Below, piece after piece: positions 12,693-23,258 of a DNA stretch of 64,000 nt (within the stretch, counting starts at the first letter, position 1; each line of letters opens with the position of its first letter). The translations under genes and the position numbers were made by a program. A model generated the notes under the pieces. It did no database searches. It was not told where the DNA came from and was given only the letters and a program-made list of their open reading frames with translations. The stretch spans positions 70,374,097-70,438,096 of the forward strand of contig NC_080419.1 in the NCBI RefSeq assembly GCF_029873635.1, given 5' to 3'. The stretch is from Malania oleifera (taxonomy: Eukaryota; Streptophyta; Magnoliopsida; Santalales; Ximeniaceae).

Positions 12693-14776
12693 TGTTAGCT
12701 TTACCGTAATCCCAAGAGGGGGGTGAATTGATATTTTCAAATTTTATCCCCTAGGTCAATTCCCTAACAGCAGTATTACACAAGCCTAGGGTCAATCTAG
12801 TGTAGATAAGTAAATGAATATAAATATACAACGGAAATTGAATTGCACAAATAATTTAGCTAAGCATACACAACAAAGCAGTAAATAGAGATGACACTCA
12901 GAAATGTTATCGAGGTTCAGAAAACTGCCTACATCTCCGCCTGGCTAACAAGCACAAGGATTACCACTATAAGCTCACTTAATGGATGGAGCGGCACTTA
13001 AACAATCAAGTCAATTAGAACAGGGTTGACCTCAAACTTTACAACCAATCCTTACCGGGCTGGATTACCACCCCTTTAGGTCACGCTTGGAATACAATAG
13101 ATTTCTCAAACAAATTTGCGTACAACAAATATGCTTCTCAACTAAGTAGATTATGTACCAATGTAATCAATACTCTACCGAATGATATGATTAGATAAGT
13201 TCAGTGTAGCCTATGTGTCTCCTCTCCAAGATTAATGCAAATATTGCAATCAGTATGTGAGAGTGCAAGTGATAGGATTTTTGTGTCAAAATAATATTCT
13301 CAATCACAATGCAGCAACAAAGATTACAAGTATGCTTCGAATATCTCAACAAATGTTTTTCTCAATATAAACCACAAGAGATATTTAAAAATGATTTGTA
13401 AAAATTATTTTATCTTTTTGTCAAGATGATGATATCAAACAAATGATATAGCAACAAAGATTTTTCAGCACTCTAGCAAATGTCTCAAAATGTATTTCTC
13501 AAATACAAGCACAAGAGATATTTTTGAAAATGATGTATGAAATATTATTTAGCAATCAAAATCCAATATGAACTCCTTGAGTATTGCAATGACAATACAA
13601 AACCCAAAATCTCAACGAAGTATTCCTAAGTAAGACTTATTAACAAAGTCTCCTAAGGAAACTTGAAGCTTTGCTCTCTAATAAAATAATCTCAATCAAT
13701 CAAGAACAAGAGAGAGCTTAAGCCTATGAGAAGAACACTCAATCACACTTACAAATAGATTTAAGCAATAAAAGTGAGTAAGAATAAGTATAGGAGGCTT
13801 AAAAATGGAAGTAGGATTTTTTGAATTTTAGAGGATTTTTGCTAATTAAGATTGCTAATCATTGATTAATTTTTGCAAATAAGGGGGTATATATAGAATT
13901 CCCCAAAATTATAACCGTTCAAGACATATTAGTCATTTTTGAAAAAGTTTAACCGAGGTTAATATATTTTAACTGTGTTTTAACCTCGGTAATTCTCGCT
14001 AACCTGAGAGCACCGGTCGACCAAACTTAAGGTTCGGTTTATCAAGTGGTTGGGTTCGGTCGACCGAGAGAAATTTGAACTAGAAGGATGGTCGACTGGA
14101 CTTGCAGGGTTTAAGGACGATTTTCCAAATACGTGCAGTTTGGTCGACCGAGTCAATTTGAACTACGTGGTTTGGTCGACCGGGTGGTTGACATTTCCCA
14201 CGTGGGGGTTCGGTCGACCAGGGTGTTGCCCATATAATTCTGTTCGGTTGACCAAGTAGTCAACTTGTTGACCCAGGGAGGTTTGATCGACCAGGTCTTG
14301 CCTATATACTTTGGTCGATTGACTGAGTAGTCAACATGTTGACCCAATTGGGGTTTAGTCAACCGAGGATCTCAGTGTAACAGAGTTCGTTTGAACGAAC
14401 ATGCCAATTTCGGCATTTTTGATCCTTTTCTCTTTGAAATGCTGCCCCTATTCATATGATGATTAACTTAAATTAGATAGGGCATTCATTTATGCATGCA
14501 TGGGGAACCTAAGGTTAGTCTAGGTCATTTTGAGCTTATCTATCCTTCCATGCACGTAAAACATTGATTATTGTAGACCATTTTCTATAATTACTATTAC
14601 AAACCCAGATTGAATAATAATGAATTACAACATAAAATTGATCTTCAGGGTCTTCATGCTCTACTTCATGTACCATCAAAGTATCTGCGAATATAAACCT
14701 GCATATGTACTAGATAGTCATCAAATACTTGAGTATTTGTCATTATCAAAATCGGGTGTGACCTATGAGGTCAATA
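12693..14776 (-). mobile_element. Solo LTR, long copia type (family of 30083-32169), minus orientation
   Basis: Starts TGTTAGCTTTACCG, followed by CCCAAGAGGGGGGTGAATTG, the reverse complement of the common LTR end. It ends GACCTATGAGGTCAATA, where the usual CAACA has become CAATA. A perfect target duplication GAATC flanks it (12688-12692, 14777-14781). The U3 array at 13995-14375 has six exact GTCGAC sites, and the R/U5 module is at 12911-12959. Small open frames across the array are only translations of the repeated motif. Confidence 0.88.
12911..12959 (-). promoter_or_regulatory. Two-stem module in R/U5 of LTR
   Basis: Plus-strand CCTGGCT (12940-12946) pairs with AGCACAAGG (12951-12959), giving seven pairs with two single-base bulges. 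The second stem is closed by CGAGG at 12911-12915. This is one of the weaker copies. Confidence 0.4.
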
Positions 14777-15486
14777 GAATCCACATCCCGATAGCAGGAT
14801 TGATGATACCCCCTTGAGGACGCTATATGTTTTGATTGTGTCAAACCCTGTAGGTGGATTTTGAATCCAACACATCAAATAAGTTAAGTGGAAGGTCTTA
14901 GGGAATTAATATGTCAATTAATTAAATTGTCAGTAATTTAATTTAATAGACGGGTATCTGTAATCTTTATATGGGCAGATAATTAAGCATTTAATAATAG
15001 GAGCTCAAAATTTAATTTCAAATATGAGAGGGAGTGCAATTATAATTCTTTAGTGGTATGAATTATAATTAACATAATTAAGGATGAATTCGGGTTGAAT
15101 TAGGAATTCTTAATTACGTGGGAAGCCCTAGTCATATTTGCCTAGAGGTCCCTACTATAGCCTATATACACACGCTTCATTCAGTAGTTAGGGTAAGACA
15201 AGAGTGAACTCTCACAGAGGCAAACGTTTTCGTGAGAGAAGAAAACCCTAGCAGCTGCTTACAAGCACACACTCTCAGGAGTAACGTATGTTCAAGGAAT
15301 GCAATAGAAGATTCCTGATCGTCTTCATGAGCTCGTTTTTGTACTTGTAGATTCGGGATCAAACCAGACAGATCTCGTAGGTATTATCCTAATCACGGAA
15401 TTAGGGTTTGCATGATCATATTATTATTATTTTGTTATCCATATGCACTACAGCCAGATCTTAGGGCTATTCCGCAAGTCCCTTTA

Positions 15487-15780
15487 GTTAAAACACTTGA
15501 AAACATTTGAGAAAACTTGAAAATGAGTTTTTGGTTTTTTTTATGGAGAAAATACTAAAACCACATCAAAACATCGCAACTAGACTCGACCATACACATA
15601 GATAAGTGTTTTGACTCACTAAAATTCCTGAATCTTTCAAGGGAAATGGCTAAAATTTGGCCTTTAAATAGGGATCAAAGGTTAGTCGACCATCTGTAGG
15701 GATCAAAGGTTGGCCGACCATGACTAAAAGCTGGTCAACCGCTTACATGCTTTCTTGATTTTCCCTTCTAATTTTGCATG
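15487..15780. repeat. Unit B of the tandem duplication (right part)
   Basis: It continues unit B after the LTR insertion. TTGGTTTTTTTTATGG near 15532 and ACTAGACTCG near 15580 match unit A at 10767 and 10816. Three GTCGACC/GGCCGACC/GTCAACC motifs follow at 15672-15760. Confidence 0.5.
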
Positions 15781-16290
15781 AAATTCAATGGTTCTAATAC
15801 ACTAACCCTACCTTTTCCTTAGGCTAAAGGGCATGTTGATATGAACTTTGAGCATGCATATGTAAGAATATGGAGAAATAATTGATGAAATTCTTTTTAA
15901 ACAAATATGCAATTTTGAAATATAAGATTCCAAAACCAAATTTATTTTTACATAGTGTATGCAAACCCCTCTTACAACATTAAATCTAAAAAACCTACAA
16001 AAACACTAAAATTTTTTCGTGTTGTGCATTTGCTCTAAGGGTTATATTTATACAAAGACACAAAGAACTAGCTATTTTATGATCGTTATGCACTTTTTAT
16101 AGTTAATCTAGATGATCACTTATATGGACCAGTCAACCACTTCCTAGTCCCTAGAGCAGAAAAATGAACCATTGGGACAAAGAAGTCTGCAAGCCGATCG
16201 ACCGCCTTAAGGGGTCAGTCGATCACCTCAGGCTTCTGTCTAAACCAGTCGATTGCCCCTTACCTTCCCAAGCTTTACAACCTAGATTGG

Positions 16291-16337
<47 letters not shown>

Positions 16338-16538
16338 TTTCTTTTCTTATATTACTTAGTTTTGTGCCTAAACCAAGTTCTTAAATTACATAAAATTATA
16401 GTTGCTCAAAGATTACAATAAAATAGATGATAAGTCTTGAGAGTTCTTCAAGCTTTGGCAAAATCAAAGTCCTTAGAGTTCCTTCAAGCTTGTACTAATC
16501 CTGTTTGTCACACTTAAGCTTAAAAAAAGTAGATCTAA
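15781..16538 (-). mobile_element. Part of the antisense copia 3' LTR (left of the gypsy insertion)
   Basis: This joins 18730-18782 across the gypsy solo LTR, as the TCTAA duplication shows. On the minus strand it contains motifs of the GTCGAC type (16185-16265) and then TATA-like sequence near 16040-16110, as expected for U3 passing into R. The low end of the LTR could not be fixed, so 15781 is approximate. Confidence 0.4.
16293..16332. repeat. (TC)n microsatellite
   Basis: About twenty uninterrupted CT dinucleotides, inside the antisense LTR fragment. Confidence 0.95.
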
Positions 16539-18729
16539 TGTAACGGCCTAAAGAATAATGGTATTTAAATAATAAAAGAAAGGGAAATGAAAACCGGAAG
16601 TGTTCGTCGATGACATTGCACTTTGGAAGGAATAACAAAAGGGAATTGTCAGGGCCTCGTCGACGAACACAAGGAATTCGTCGATGAGGGTATAAGAGGA
16701 CCTTATCGACGAAGGCAAGATTCGTTGATGAGGAAATACCGAGAGAGGTTTTGGGTAGTCTGAATTTCATCGACGAGGAGTGGGTTTCGTTGACGAATTT
16801 TTTACAGGACTCGTCGACAAGGTGACGTGGCTCGTCGACGAATAACGCAGTACAAATAGGGTTAAATGTGATTTTTAGTTCATTTTGCTGCACTAAATCC
16901 CTCTCTATCTCCCCCATACGGTTTATCCTCCTTCTCTCTTTGATTTTGAGTCGAATTTCTGCCGGTTCGACGATCTGAAGCCACCACGACGCTCCTGAGA
17001 AAGTTCTCTGCAAGTCTACCGGAGCAGATCGTCAGTGGGGTTGAGGTGGAAACCATCCCAAATCTAGGGTAAGGCTTTCTATTCAATATTTGGATTTTTG
17101 ACAGTTGAGGAAAGTGTTATACATGTAGAAATATTGAACTTTAGTTCTACGAAATTCTATTTCTAGGGTGTTGAGTTGGGAACCCTGCGGGTGCAGGACG
17201 AATTTTCATAGGGGCTTTTCAAGAATCAGGTAAGGGGATAAACTAAGCTAGTGTTTTATGAAAATATGTATATTGTTATAGCATTCGATTTCATAAAATA
17301 AATATATTTATATATGATTTATATATTTGGGAAAATATTGTTGAAAATGATGGTATGCTGAATATGCGAAAAACTTGTCAGTGTGGCATGAGTAGAAATT
17401 GTTATGAAATAATGTTTTCTGGGAATGTATTAATGATACAAATTTCTATAATGGAAAACCGGCATACGGACCGAGATTTTTGTATATTTTTCCAATATAC
17501 GGGCCATGCTATGTGTATGATTTTCCAGCGTACGGGCTGAGCTATGGTTATATAGTGCCGTACGTGTTATGGATGTGATTTGCCAGTGTATGGGCTGAGC
17601 TATGTATATGATTTTTCGACGTACGGGCCAAGCTATGGATGTGATTTACTAGCGTATGGGCTGTGCTATGATATGATTTTTCGGCGTACGGACCGAACTA
17701 TGACAAAATGTGAAATACCAGCGTACGAACTGATGATTTTCATAACATACATATATATGCAAAATGATATGATTGATCTGATAATTAATGATATGAGGTA
17801 TCCATGTATCACAGTTTCAGTATATGTTATATGATATTAGAACATGGTTGGCTTGGTCTAGGCTAGCACTTGCACGGTACCGTTGCTATGTGTCCATGGT
17901 CATCATGATCATGATATCTGTGTTAACGCCGCTGTACGGAGTGGTGTAAGATTGGACTGTCAATGTGGTTTTTAAAAAGTATATGAGTGCCTCTGGTGTA
18001 TGAATCAGGTCTGGCAGACCCATCAGACTTACAGATTGTACTTTTGACTTGGCAGTGGTCGGCCAACCATTGTCAAGTCCCGCCTTCAGGCCACACAACC
18101 CAGTCATGTGGGGGAATACATGACAACAGCCAGCTAACCTACTAGGAATGTTTTTGTATTATTATTATATGAGATAAAATATGTTTATGGAAATGCAGTA
18201 CGTTCTGCCATGTTTTAATGATATATATGTTTTCCCAGATTTGATATAACAATTGTTAAATATGTTTCTATAGGATATATGTATAACATAGGATACTCAT
18301 ATTGCCACACACTAGTATTAGTTTATTTCCCTTATTGAGAGGTGTCTCACCCCAAAATTTTATAAACTTTTCAGGATCTCCTGATATGAGAGCGGGTAAA
18401 GCCCCACTGATCTAGTACGATAGATCTGCCCTTCCAGAAGGGTAAGTGTTTTGATAGGGTCGGATGTATTTTGTGGGATGGCCCTAGATATCTTTTGGGT
18501 TGTGTATTGTGTACATATATATACAGTGATTGTAGTAACTCTGGTATTGTGATGTATGGTATAATGAGATATATATGATTATATGTTTCCTGCTGCTTAG
18601 GCTTCTACTATATGTTCTGATATATCCTTGGTACCCACAGGTTCAGGTGGATTATAATCTGCTGAGATTGATGATATTGATTTTATTATATTTTTTTAAA
18701 AAAATGTGAAAATTAAGCAGGTCGTCACA
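16539..18729 (+). mobile_element. Ty3/gypsy-type solo LTR
   Basis: It starts TGTAACGGCC and ends GGTCGTCACA, a near-perfect terminal inverted match. A perfect target duplication TCTAA flanks it (16534-16538, 18730-18734). U3 holds an array of TCGTCGACGA motifs (two exact at 16657-16666 and 16832-16841, plus variants). The central part 17460-17720 repeats a GCGTACGGGC-like motif about every 60 bp. No internal region remains. Relatives lie at 49328-50203 and 63613-64000. The gypsy assignment rests on the terminal sequence only. Confidence 0.85.
17455..17735 (+). repeat. Degenerate tandem motif inside the gypsy LTR
   Basis: Six or more copies of a block of about 55-60 bp built around CGTACGGGC, GAGCTATG and TATGATTTTCC. 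Copies centre near 17465, 17500, 17532, 17588, 17620, 17655, 17690 and 17720. It is noncoding and lies within the transcribed half of the LTR. Confidence 0.6.
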
Positions 18730-18782
18730 TCTAAAGTAGCTTGTTATCATCAAAATTAGGTCGTGAAACCATGAGACTAACA
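18730..18782 (-). mobile_element. Start of the antisense copia 3' LTR
   Basis: On the minus strand the LTR starts TGTTAGTCTCATGGTT at 18782 and is cut at 18730 by the gypsy solo LTR. The start matches the + strand LTR start at 5761. Confidence 0.6.
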
Positions 18783-18797
18783 ATCTCCCCCTTTTTT
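18783..18797 (-). other. Polypurine tract of the antisense copia element
   Basis: On the minus strand this reads AAAAAAGGGGGAGATT and directly adjoins the LTR start. This is the expected place for the plus-strand primer of reverse transcription. Confidence 0.7.
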
Positions 18798-19281
18798 AAT
18801 GATGACAAACTCTTTTTGAAAAATGGGGGCAAAAAATTCCACTAAATGTATGTGTGTGTGTGTGTATATATTATATAAAAATTTTGGCAAGTTCATGACA
18901 TCATAAGACATTTAATTTGATGAACTATCTCAACTAGCATGCAATTTCACAATATCATAAACCAATCAAACATCTCAGTGCAGGTTCACAATGTCATACA
19001 TTTTTCAAGATTTCTCTCCCTTTTGTCAACATCAAAAGGAAAGGAGGGGTTTGGAAGAAGAGATGAATACCAAATAATTATACAACAGTCATACAAAACA
19101 AAAAAAGCCAAGGATGGCTTGCACAAAAATAATTAAAACAATTAATAAAGAATGCACAAGCAAATTTCTCTCCTAATTATGCAAAATCTATCCTCACTAA
19201 GCGGTTTTGTAAAATAATAAGCAAGTTGATTTTTAATGGGCACAAAAACCAATTCAATATCTCCTTTTTGCTTATGGTCTC
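18798..19281 (-). pseudogene. Antisense copia: 3' region and RNase H tail
   Basis: Minus-strand translation of 19180-19281 gives KGDIELVFVPIK and then a FTKPLSEDRF-like end, the C-terminal part of a copia RNase H domain. It ends at the GTCTC duplication. The preceding residues (HYFIRD) are on the other side of the full-length element at 29117. The rest, down to the polypurine tract, is noncoding 3' sequence with another purine-rich tract near 19020-19050. Confidence 0.75.
19277..19281. repeat. Target site duplication GTCTC (left)
   Basis: Identical to 29117-29121 at the other end of the full-length copia element. Confidence 0.95.
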
Positions 19282-20062
19282 TGTTGACTCTACAAGTTTA
19301 ATCCTGTTTTGATAATAACCAATCACTTGGTATTTGATCTATGCATTGAGTTTGTGAACAGGAACCACATTAAGCATGCACGGAAAGATAACGAGTCATG
19401 GAAGTCACAAAGTAAAGCTAACATATCTTGGCAAGATCCATGGAACTCAAAGAGTACGAGAATCAAAATGCAAGCGGCAAAGTTCAAGAACATCTTGAGA
19501 ATGGGTATTTAGAACTTATGTACTTACATTTTCATATGATTTAATTTGAGGCTCAACGTAACATAGAATGATTTTAGGATTCATGCATTTCATGTATATC
19601 ATTAGGGAACTTTCATGTACTTAAAAATGTTTTTAAAATCATGGAAAATATGTTTTATAAAAGGACCAAGAAAAAGAGCAAAGCATGATTTTAAGTTAGA
19701 AAAATAAAATTGAGAAAAGAGGACTTCAGTAGCCTGAACTCACCCTCAGTAGCTTGAAGAATTTCTTCAGGAGCCTGAAGATTAAGTTCGGTAGCCTGAA
19801 GAATTAAGGGGAAAACACAGCAAGTTGGCCGAGGCACCTTGGTCGCCAGACCTTGGAACCTCAGGCGCCTGACCCTATCTTTAGGTGCCTAACCTTGCAG
19901 CTCAACTTGATTTTTTCAAACTCTTAAAGGACTTCGGTCGCCTGGGCTCTCACCCTCAGGCGCTTGAACTTGCTGGAAACTTAAAATTGTGATTTTTATT
20001 AAACGAACGCATGAGCTATTTCTTTAATCCAACGGTTGAGATTAATCCTAAGGGTAAGACAC

Positions 20063-20070
20063 TATATATA
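20063..20070 (+). promoter_or_regulatory. Putative TATA box of the copia LTR
   Basis: TATATATA follows the U3 motif array and precedes a pyrimidine/purine leader. The 3' LTR copy lies at 27676-27683. Confidence 0.5.
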
Positions 20071-21260
20071 CTGAATATCTAAACCCTAGAATGAAGCTAA
20101 GACACACAACAAGAGAAGAACACACCTTATTGCAAGAATGTAGAGAAACTTGAGCTGATTGTCTGTACTTCATTCTACTTTCATCTTCTTTGGGCAAATC
20201 TACTCCAAAAATCAAAGGACATTCATTCATTCAACTGTATTTCAATCTAGTATTGAGGTTTGATCATTCAAGTTATTATTCTCAAGAACTTCTAATCTCA
20301 TTATCTGTTCTTGATTATCTTTAGAAAAGTTTGATCTTGTGTGCATTCATACATATAAAAAAATTGTTTTTGAAAAGATCATTACTTGAGAAAGTTGTTT
20401 AGCTATTAATTGATTGCTATTGATTCAAGAGTATATATATTTATATAAATAGTGTTCATAGAGCATATTATTGAAAAATCTATTTTTGATTAGGTATTAA
20501 AAGGTTGATCTTGAAATTGCTTACACATATACATATTTTTTAAACAAGATCATTACTTGATTAAGGTTGTGTGATTGATTGAATGGTTTGATTCAAGTGG
20601 GTATTAAGATAAAAGATTTATATTTTAGATATATTAAAACACTTGAATATATATCCTTGGTATTCAAAAATATCTATTTTATTAAGGGATATCTTGTTTG
20701 GAAAATCTCATACTCAGGATTTTGTTCTTTGAATTACATATCATATACATTTACATATTACAAAGATTGAGTTGGGATTAAATATTTGATAGTAAGCCTT
20801 TTTTTTATTTTTTATATTGATAAAATATTCAAGATAAGGCTTTTATCAAGTTCACATTAGATATATGTGTGCATCTTTACAAAGAGAACTAGAACCCTAG
20901 TATACTCAAAAGCATTTTAAATATATCATTACGTGGGAGTTGTGATTAAAGAGGGTTTGTGTGTTGAAGCAAATCATACGTAAACGATTGTATCGTTTTC
21001 ATAAATTCATGAGCTTCAAGTTTAATCATATGTTAATGTGCTAGGAAATTGAATTGTACTCACAAGCTTTTGTTAGAAGCATTGTTTTGAGTGTTATTTT
21101 TCATATTCTATTGTATACACGGTTCGGTGTGTGAACGGATGTGTGAAGAGAGAGTTGTATCTCTTGTAAGCAACGGAGTAGGAGGGAGTTGTACCTCTTG
21201 TAAGCAGCGAATTGTAAGGAAAGCTCCGTCCCAATTTAAGGAGCAGGGATTTAGTGAAAT

Positions 21261-21311
21261 CCTTGAGTGGTTGCTCAAGGCGAGGACGTAGGCCAAGTCG
21301 GTTGAACCTCG
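21261..21311 (+). promoter_or_regulatory. Two-stem module in R/U5, best-formed copy
   Basis: Stem 1: CCTTGAG (21261-21267) with CTCAAGG (21274-21280), seven perfect pairs and a six-base loop. Stem 2 starts at the next base: CGAGG (21281-21285) with CCTCG (21307-21311), five perfect pairs. Within it lie the conserved ACGTAGG and an inner stem GGCC (21291-21294) with GGTT (21300-21303). The directly abutting stems could stack coaxially in the RNA. Confidence 0.6.
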
Positions 21312-21537
21312 TAAAAATCGTGTTTGTCTTCTCTCTTCCCTTTACTCTTTATTTTCAACACTACATTTAAATTGTGTATATTGCATGTATAGGTTGGATA
21401 GCCTTACACATAAGTAATTGAGTAGCAAGAATTCATTGGTAAATATATAAGAAGGGTTTAAGGGGTAAATAAGTGTCAAAGAATTTTTTAAATACCCAAT
21501 TCACCCCACCTCTTGGGATTACACCTAATTCAACATT

Positions 21538-21549
21538 TGGTATCAGAGC
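21538..21549 (+). other. Primer-binding site, initiator tRNA-Met type
   Basis: TGGTATCAGAGC lies two bases after the 5' LTR. This is the standard plant copia primer-binding site, complementary to the 3' end of initiator methionine tRNA. Confidence 0.93.
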
Positions 21550-21590
21550 GGGTTTACATAGACTTGATAGTTAATTTGTAAAATGATCAC

Positions 21591-22547
21591 ATGGCACACA
21601 TTGGTGTAACTCCATTCGGTGAGGGACACTCATCCACTAGACCACCCATTTTCTGTGGTGTAAATTACACCTATTGGAAACGTAGGATGAACATATATCT
21701 ACTGAATGTGGATTGGAAGGTTTGGAAAATAGTGACTAAGGGAAATTACATTCCCATGAAAGTAATTGATAAGATTAATGTACCTAAAACTGAAGATGAA
21801 TATACTGAAGAGGATTGGAAGTTAGTACAAACCAATGCCACTACCATGAACTTACTTTTCTGTGCATTAGATGTCAATGAATTTAATAAGGTAATGACAT
21901 GTAACTTAGCTAAAGAAATTTGGAAAAAATTAGAAGTTACATATGAAGGCACTAAGGAAGTCAAGGATAGTAGGATTGACATGCTCACTAGTGAATATGA
22001 AGCATTTAAAATGACGACCGATGAATCCATACAATCTATGTACACTAGATTCACACACATCATTAACTCTTTAAATGCTCTTGGAAAAACTTACTCTACT
22101 TATGAGTTGATCAGGAAAATACTCAGGGGATTACCTCTAGTGTGGGAAGCGAAAGCTACGACAATAGCAGAAGGGAGAAATCTCAAGGAGATGTCGGTGG
22201 ATGAACTCATTGGATCACTCATCACCTATGAGCTGGCAATAAACGAGAGGAAAAATGAACAAAGCAAAGCTAAGAAGGTCACTGCACTTAAGGCATCATC
22301 AAGCTATTCAAGTGAAGGAAGTGATTCCAAAACGGATGATGACATGACCTTGCTAACAAAGAAGTTTGGGAAGTTCTTGAAGAAGAACAAGATGTTCAAC
22401 AGAAAATTCCGGAACTTTAAATCAGAAAGAGGAGAGCAAAGCATGAAGAAAAAGAAGGAGAATCCACACACATGCTACAACTGCCGAGAAGTTGGACACA
22501 TCAAGCTTGAGTGTCCCAAGCTCGTGAAAGCCTCAAAGAAAAAGTAG
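21591..22547 (+). CDS. gag: Copia Gag (nucleocapsid/capsid precursor), first part
   Basis: An open frame of 318 residues begins at an ATG 42 bases after the primer-binding site. The N-terminal part has the copia Gag start (RPPIFCGVNYTYWK, residues about 19-32), followed by the UBN2/Gag-polypeptide helical region (residues about 70-215). A Lys/Ser-rich linker leads to a CCHC zinc knuckle, C295-x2-C298-x4-H303-x4-C308. It ends at a TAG straight after the knuckle; the same frame continues past it. Gag packages the element RNA into virus-like particles in the cytoplasm. The frame up to the TAG is intact, but whether it is expressed is unknown. Confidence 0.9.
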   Translation: MAHIGVTPFGEGHSSTRPPIFCGVNYTYWKRRMNIYLLNVDWKVWKIVTKGNYIPMKVIDKINVPKTEDEYTEEDWKLVQTNATTMNLLFCALDVNEFNKVMTCNLAKEIWKKLEVTYEGTKEVKDSRIDMLTSEYEAFKMTTDESIQSMYTRFTHIINSLNALGKTYSTYELIRKILRGLPLVWEAKATTIAEGRNLKEMSVDELIGSLITYELAINERKNEQSKAKKVTALKASSSYSSEGSDSKTDDDMTLLTKKFGKFLKKNKMFNRKFRNFKSERGEQSMKKKKENPHTCYNCREVGHIKLECPKLVKASKKK

Positions 22548-23258
22548 AAGGCGTTGAAAGTTGGTTGGGATACACACAGCACTAACAGTTCAGAATCTGA
22601 ATCAAGCGATGACGAGGTTGCCAATCTGTGTCTAATGGCACATGATGACCTTGAGGTACAATCATCTTTTTCATCATCTTCATATTATTCTAGTGATTCT
22701 AAAAATGAAAATGATATGATTTCATATGATGAACTGAAACAAGAATACATGTACACTATTAAAATGCTTAAGAATAAAACAAAGTTCTGAGTTGAGAAGT
22801 AAAGTCAAAGAACTTTCAAGCTTAGTTGAACGTCAAAATGAATCTCATGCATCTTTCATAAGAAATAAAGATTTGAAAATTGAGTAGTTAGAAAAGGATT
22901 TGAAAGATAAATCTGAAATTATTTGTAAATTTACTGAAGGACAAAACAATTTTGAAAGAAAAGCTCCTAGGATCTCAAAGAAATTCCCTAGAAAAGGAAG
23001 GGCTCGGCTTTAATGGTAAGGAAAATATAAAGAAAAGACATCTTTACGTGGGTTATTTTACAAAAGAGTCAAAGTCATATGCTCCAATTAAGAATTATTA
23101 TAGAAATACTACATGCTTTAAATGTAGAAGGTTGGGTCACATACAATTTGACTGTCCCTTCAAAAATAAAGATGTTATAATAAAGAAAGTATGGAAGGTC
23201 AAAGGTCAATCTAACACTAACCCCCCTGGACCCAAGACAATCTGAGTACCAAAGCTAG
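22548..23258 (+). pseudogene. gag: Copia Gag, acidic tail and second zinc knuckle, broken
   Basis: The Gag frame continues after the TAG at 22545-22547 with a Ser/Asp/Glu-rich part (EVANLCLMAHDDLE, about 22614-22655) up to a TGA at 22788-22790. The next open piece (22952-23245) is in another frame and holds a second CCHC knuckle (CFKCRRLGHIQFDC, 23114-23155). The protease frame at 23259 is again the original one. So at least one stop and two frame changes, or a deletion, lie in this part. The tail is typical of long plant copia Gag proteins. Confidence 0.8.

Larger units (their letters stand above)
12102..15486 (+). mobile_element. Probable solo LTR of another family, split by an inner solo LTR
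   Basis: The insertion starts TGTTAGGAATTT and is flanked by GTTAA (12097-12101 and 15487-15491). Without the inner LTR it is about 1.3 kb. A TATATAC box near 15165-15175 and a leader after it suggest an LTR with U3 first, on the + strand. The right end reads CAAGTCCCTTTA rather than the expected CA end, so it may be mutated. No internal coding region is present. Confidence 0.55.
19282..21535 (+). repeat. 5' LTR of the full-length copia element
   Basis: TGTTGACTC at the start and TTCAACA at the end, 2254 bp. U3 holds an array of CAGTAGCCTGAA/TCAGGCGCCTGA motifs (19725-19970). The presumed TATA box is TATATATA at 20063-20070. R/U5 is about 1.4 kb and includes the two-stem module at 21261-21311. 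It differs from the 3' LTR by scattered substitutions, a 29 bp length difference near 20416-20450 and one missing U3 array unit. Confidence 0.95.

Noticed and set aside
14050-14362. Short frames rich in VDRP/GRP-like residues on both strands (similar ones at 30736-30966 and 51617-51814)
   Set aside because: They are translations of the palindromic U3 arrays, which stay open in several frames because the motif repeats.
13995-14375. CRISPR-like regular spacing of a repeated motif
   Set aside because: The repeats are short, degenerate and palindromic, occur in U3 of every LTR of the family, and the DNA is from a plant nucleus.
16495-17013. Open frame of 172 codons on the minus strand
   Set aside because: It lies across the left border of the gypsy solo LTR and is mostly a translation of the TCGTCGACGA array and leader. 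No domain, and no conservation expected.
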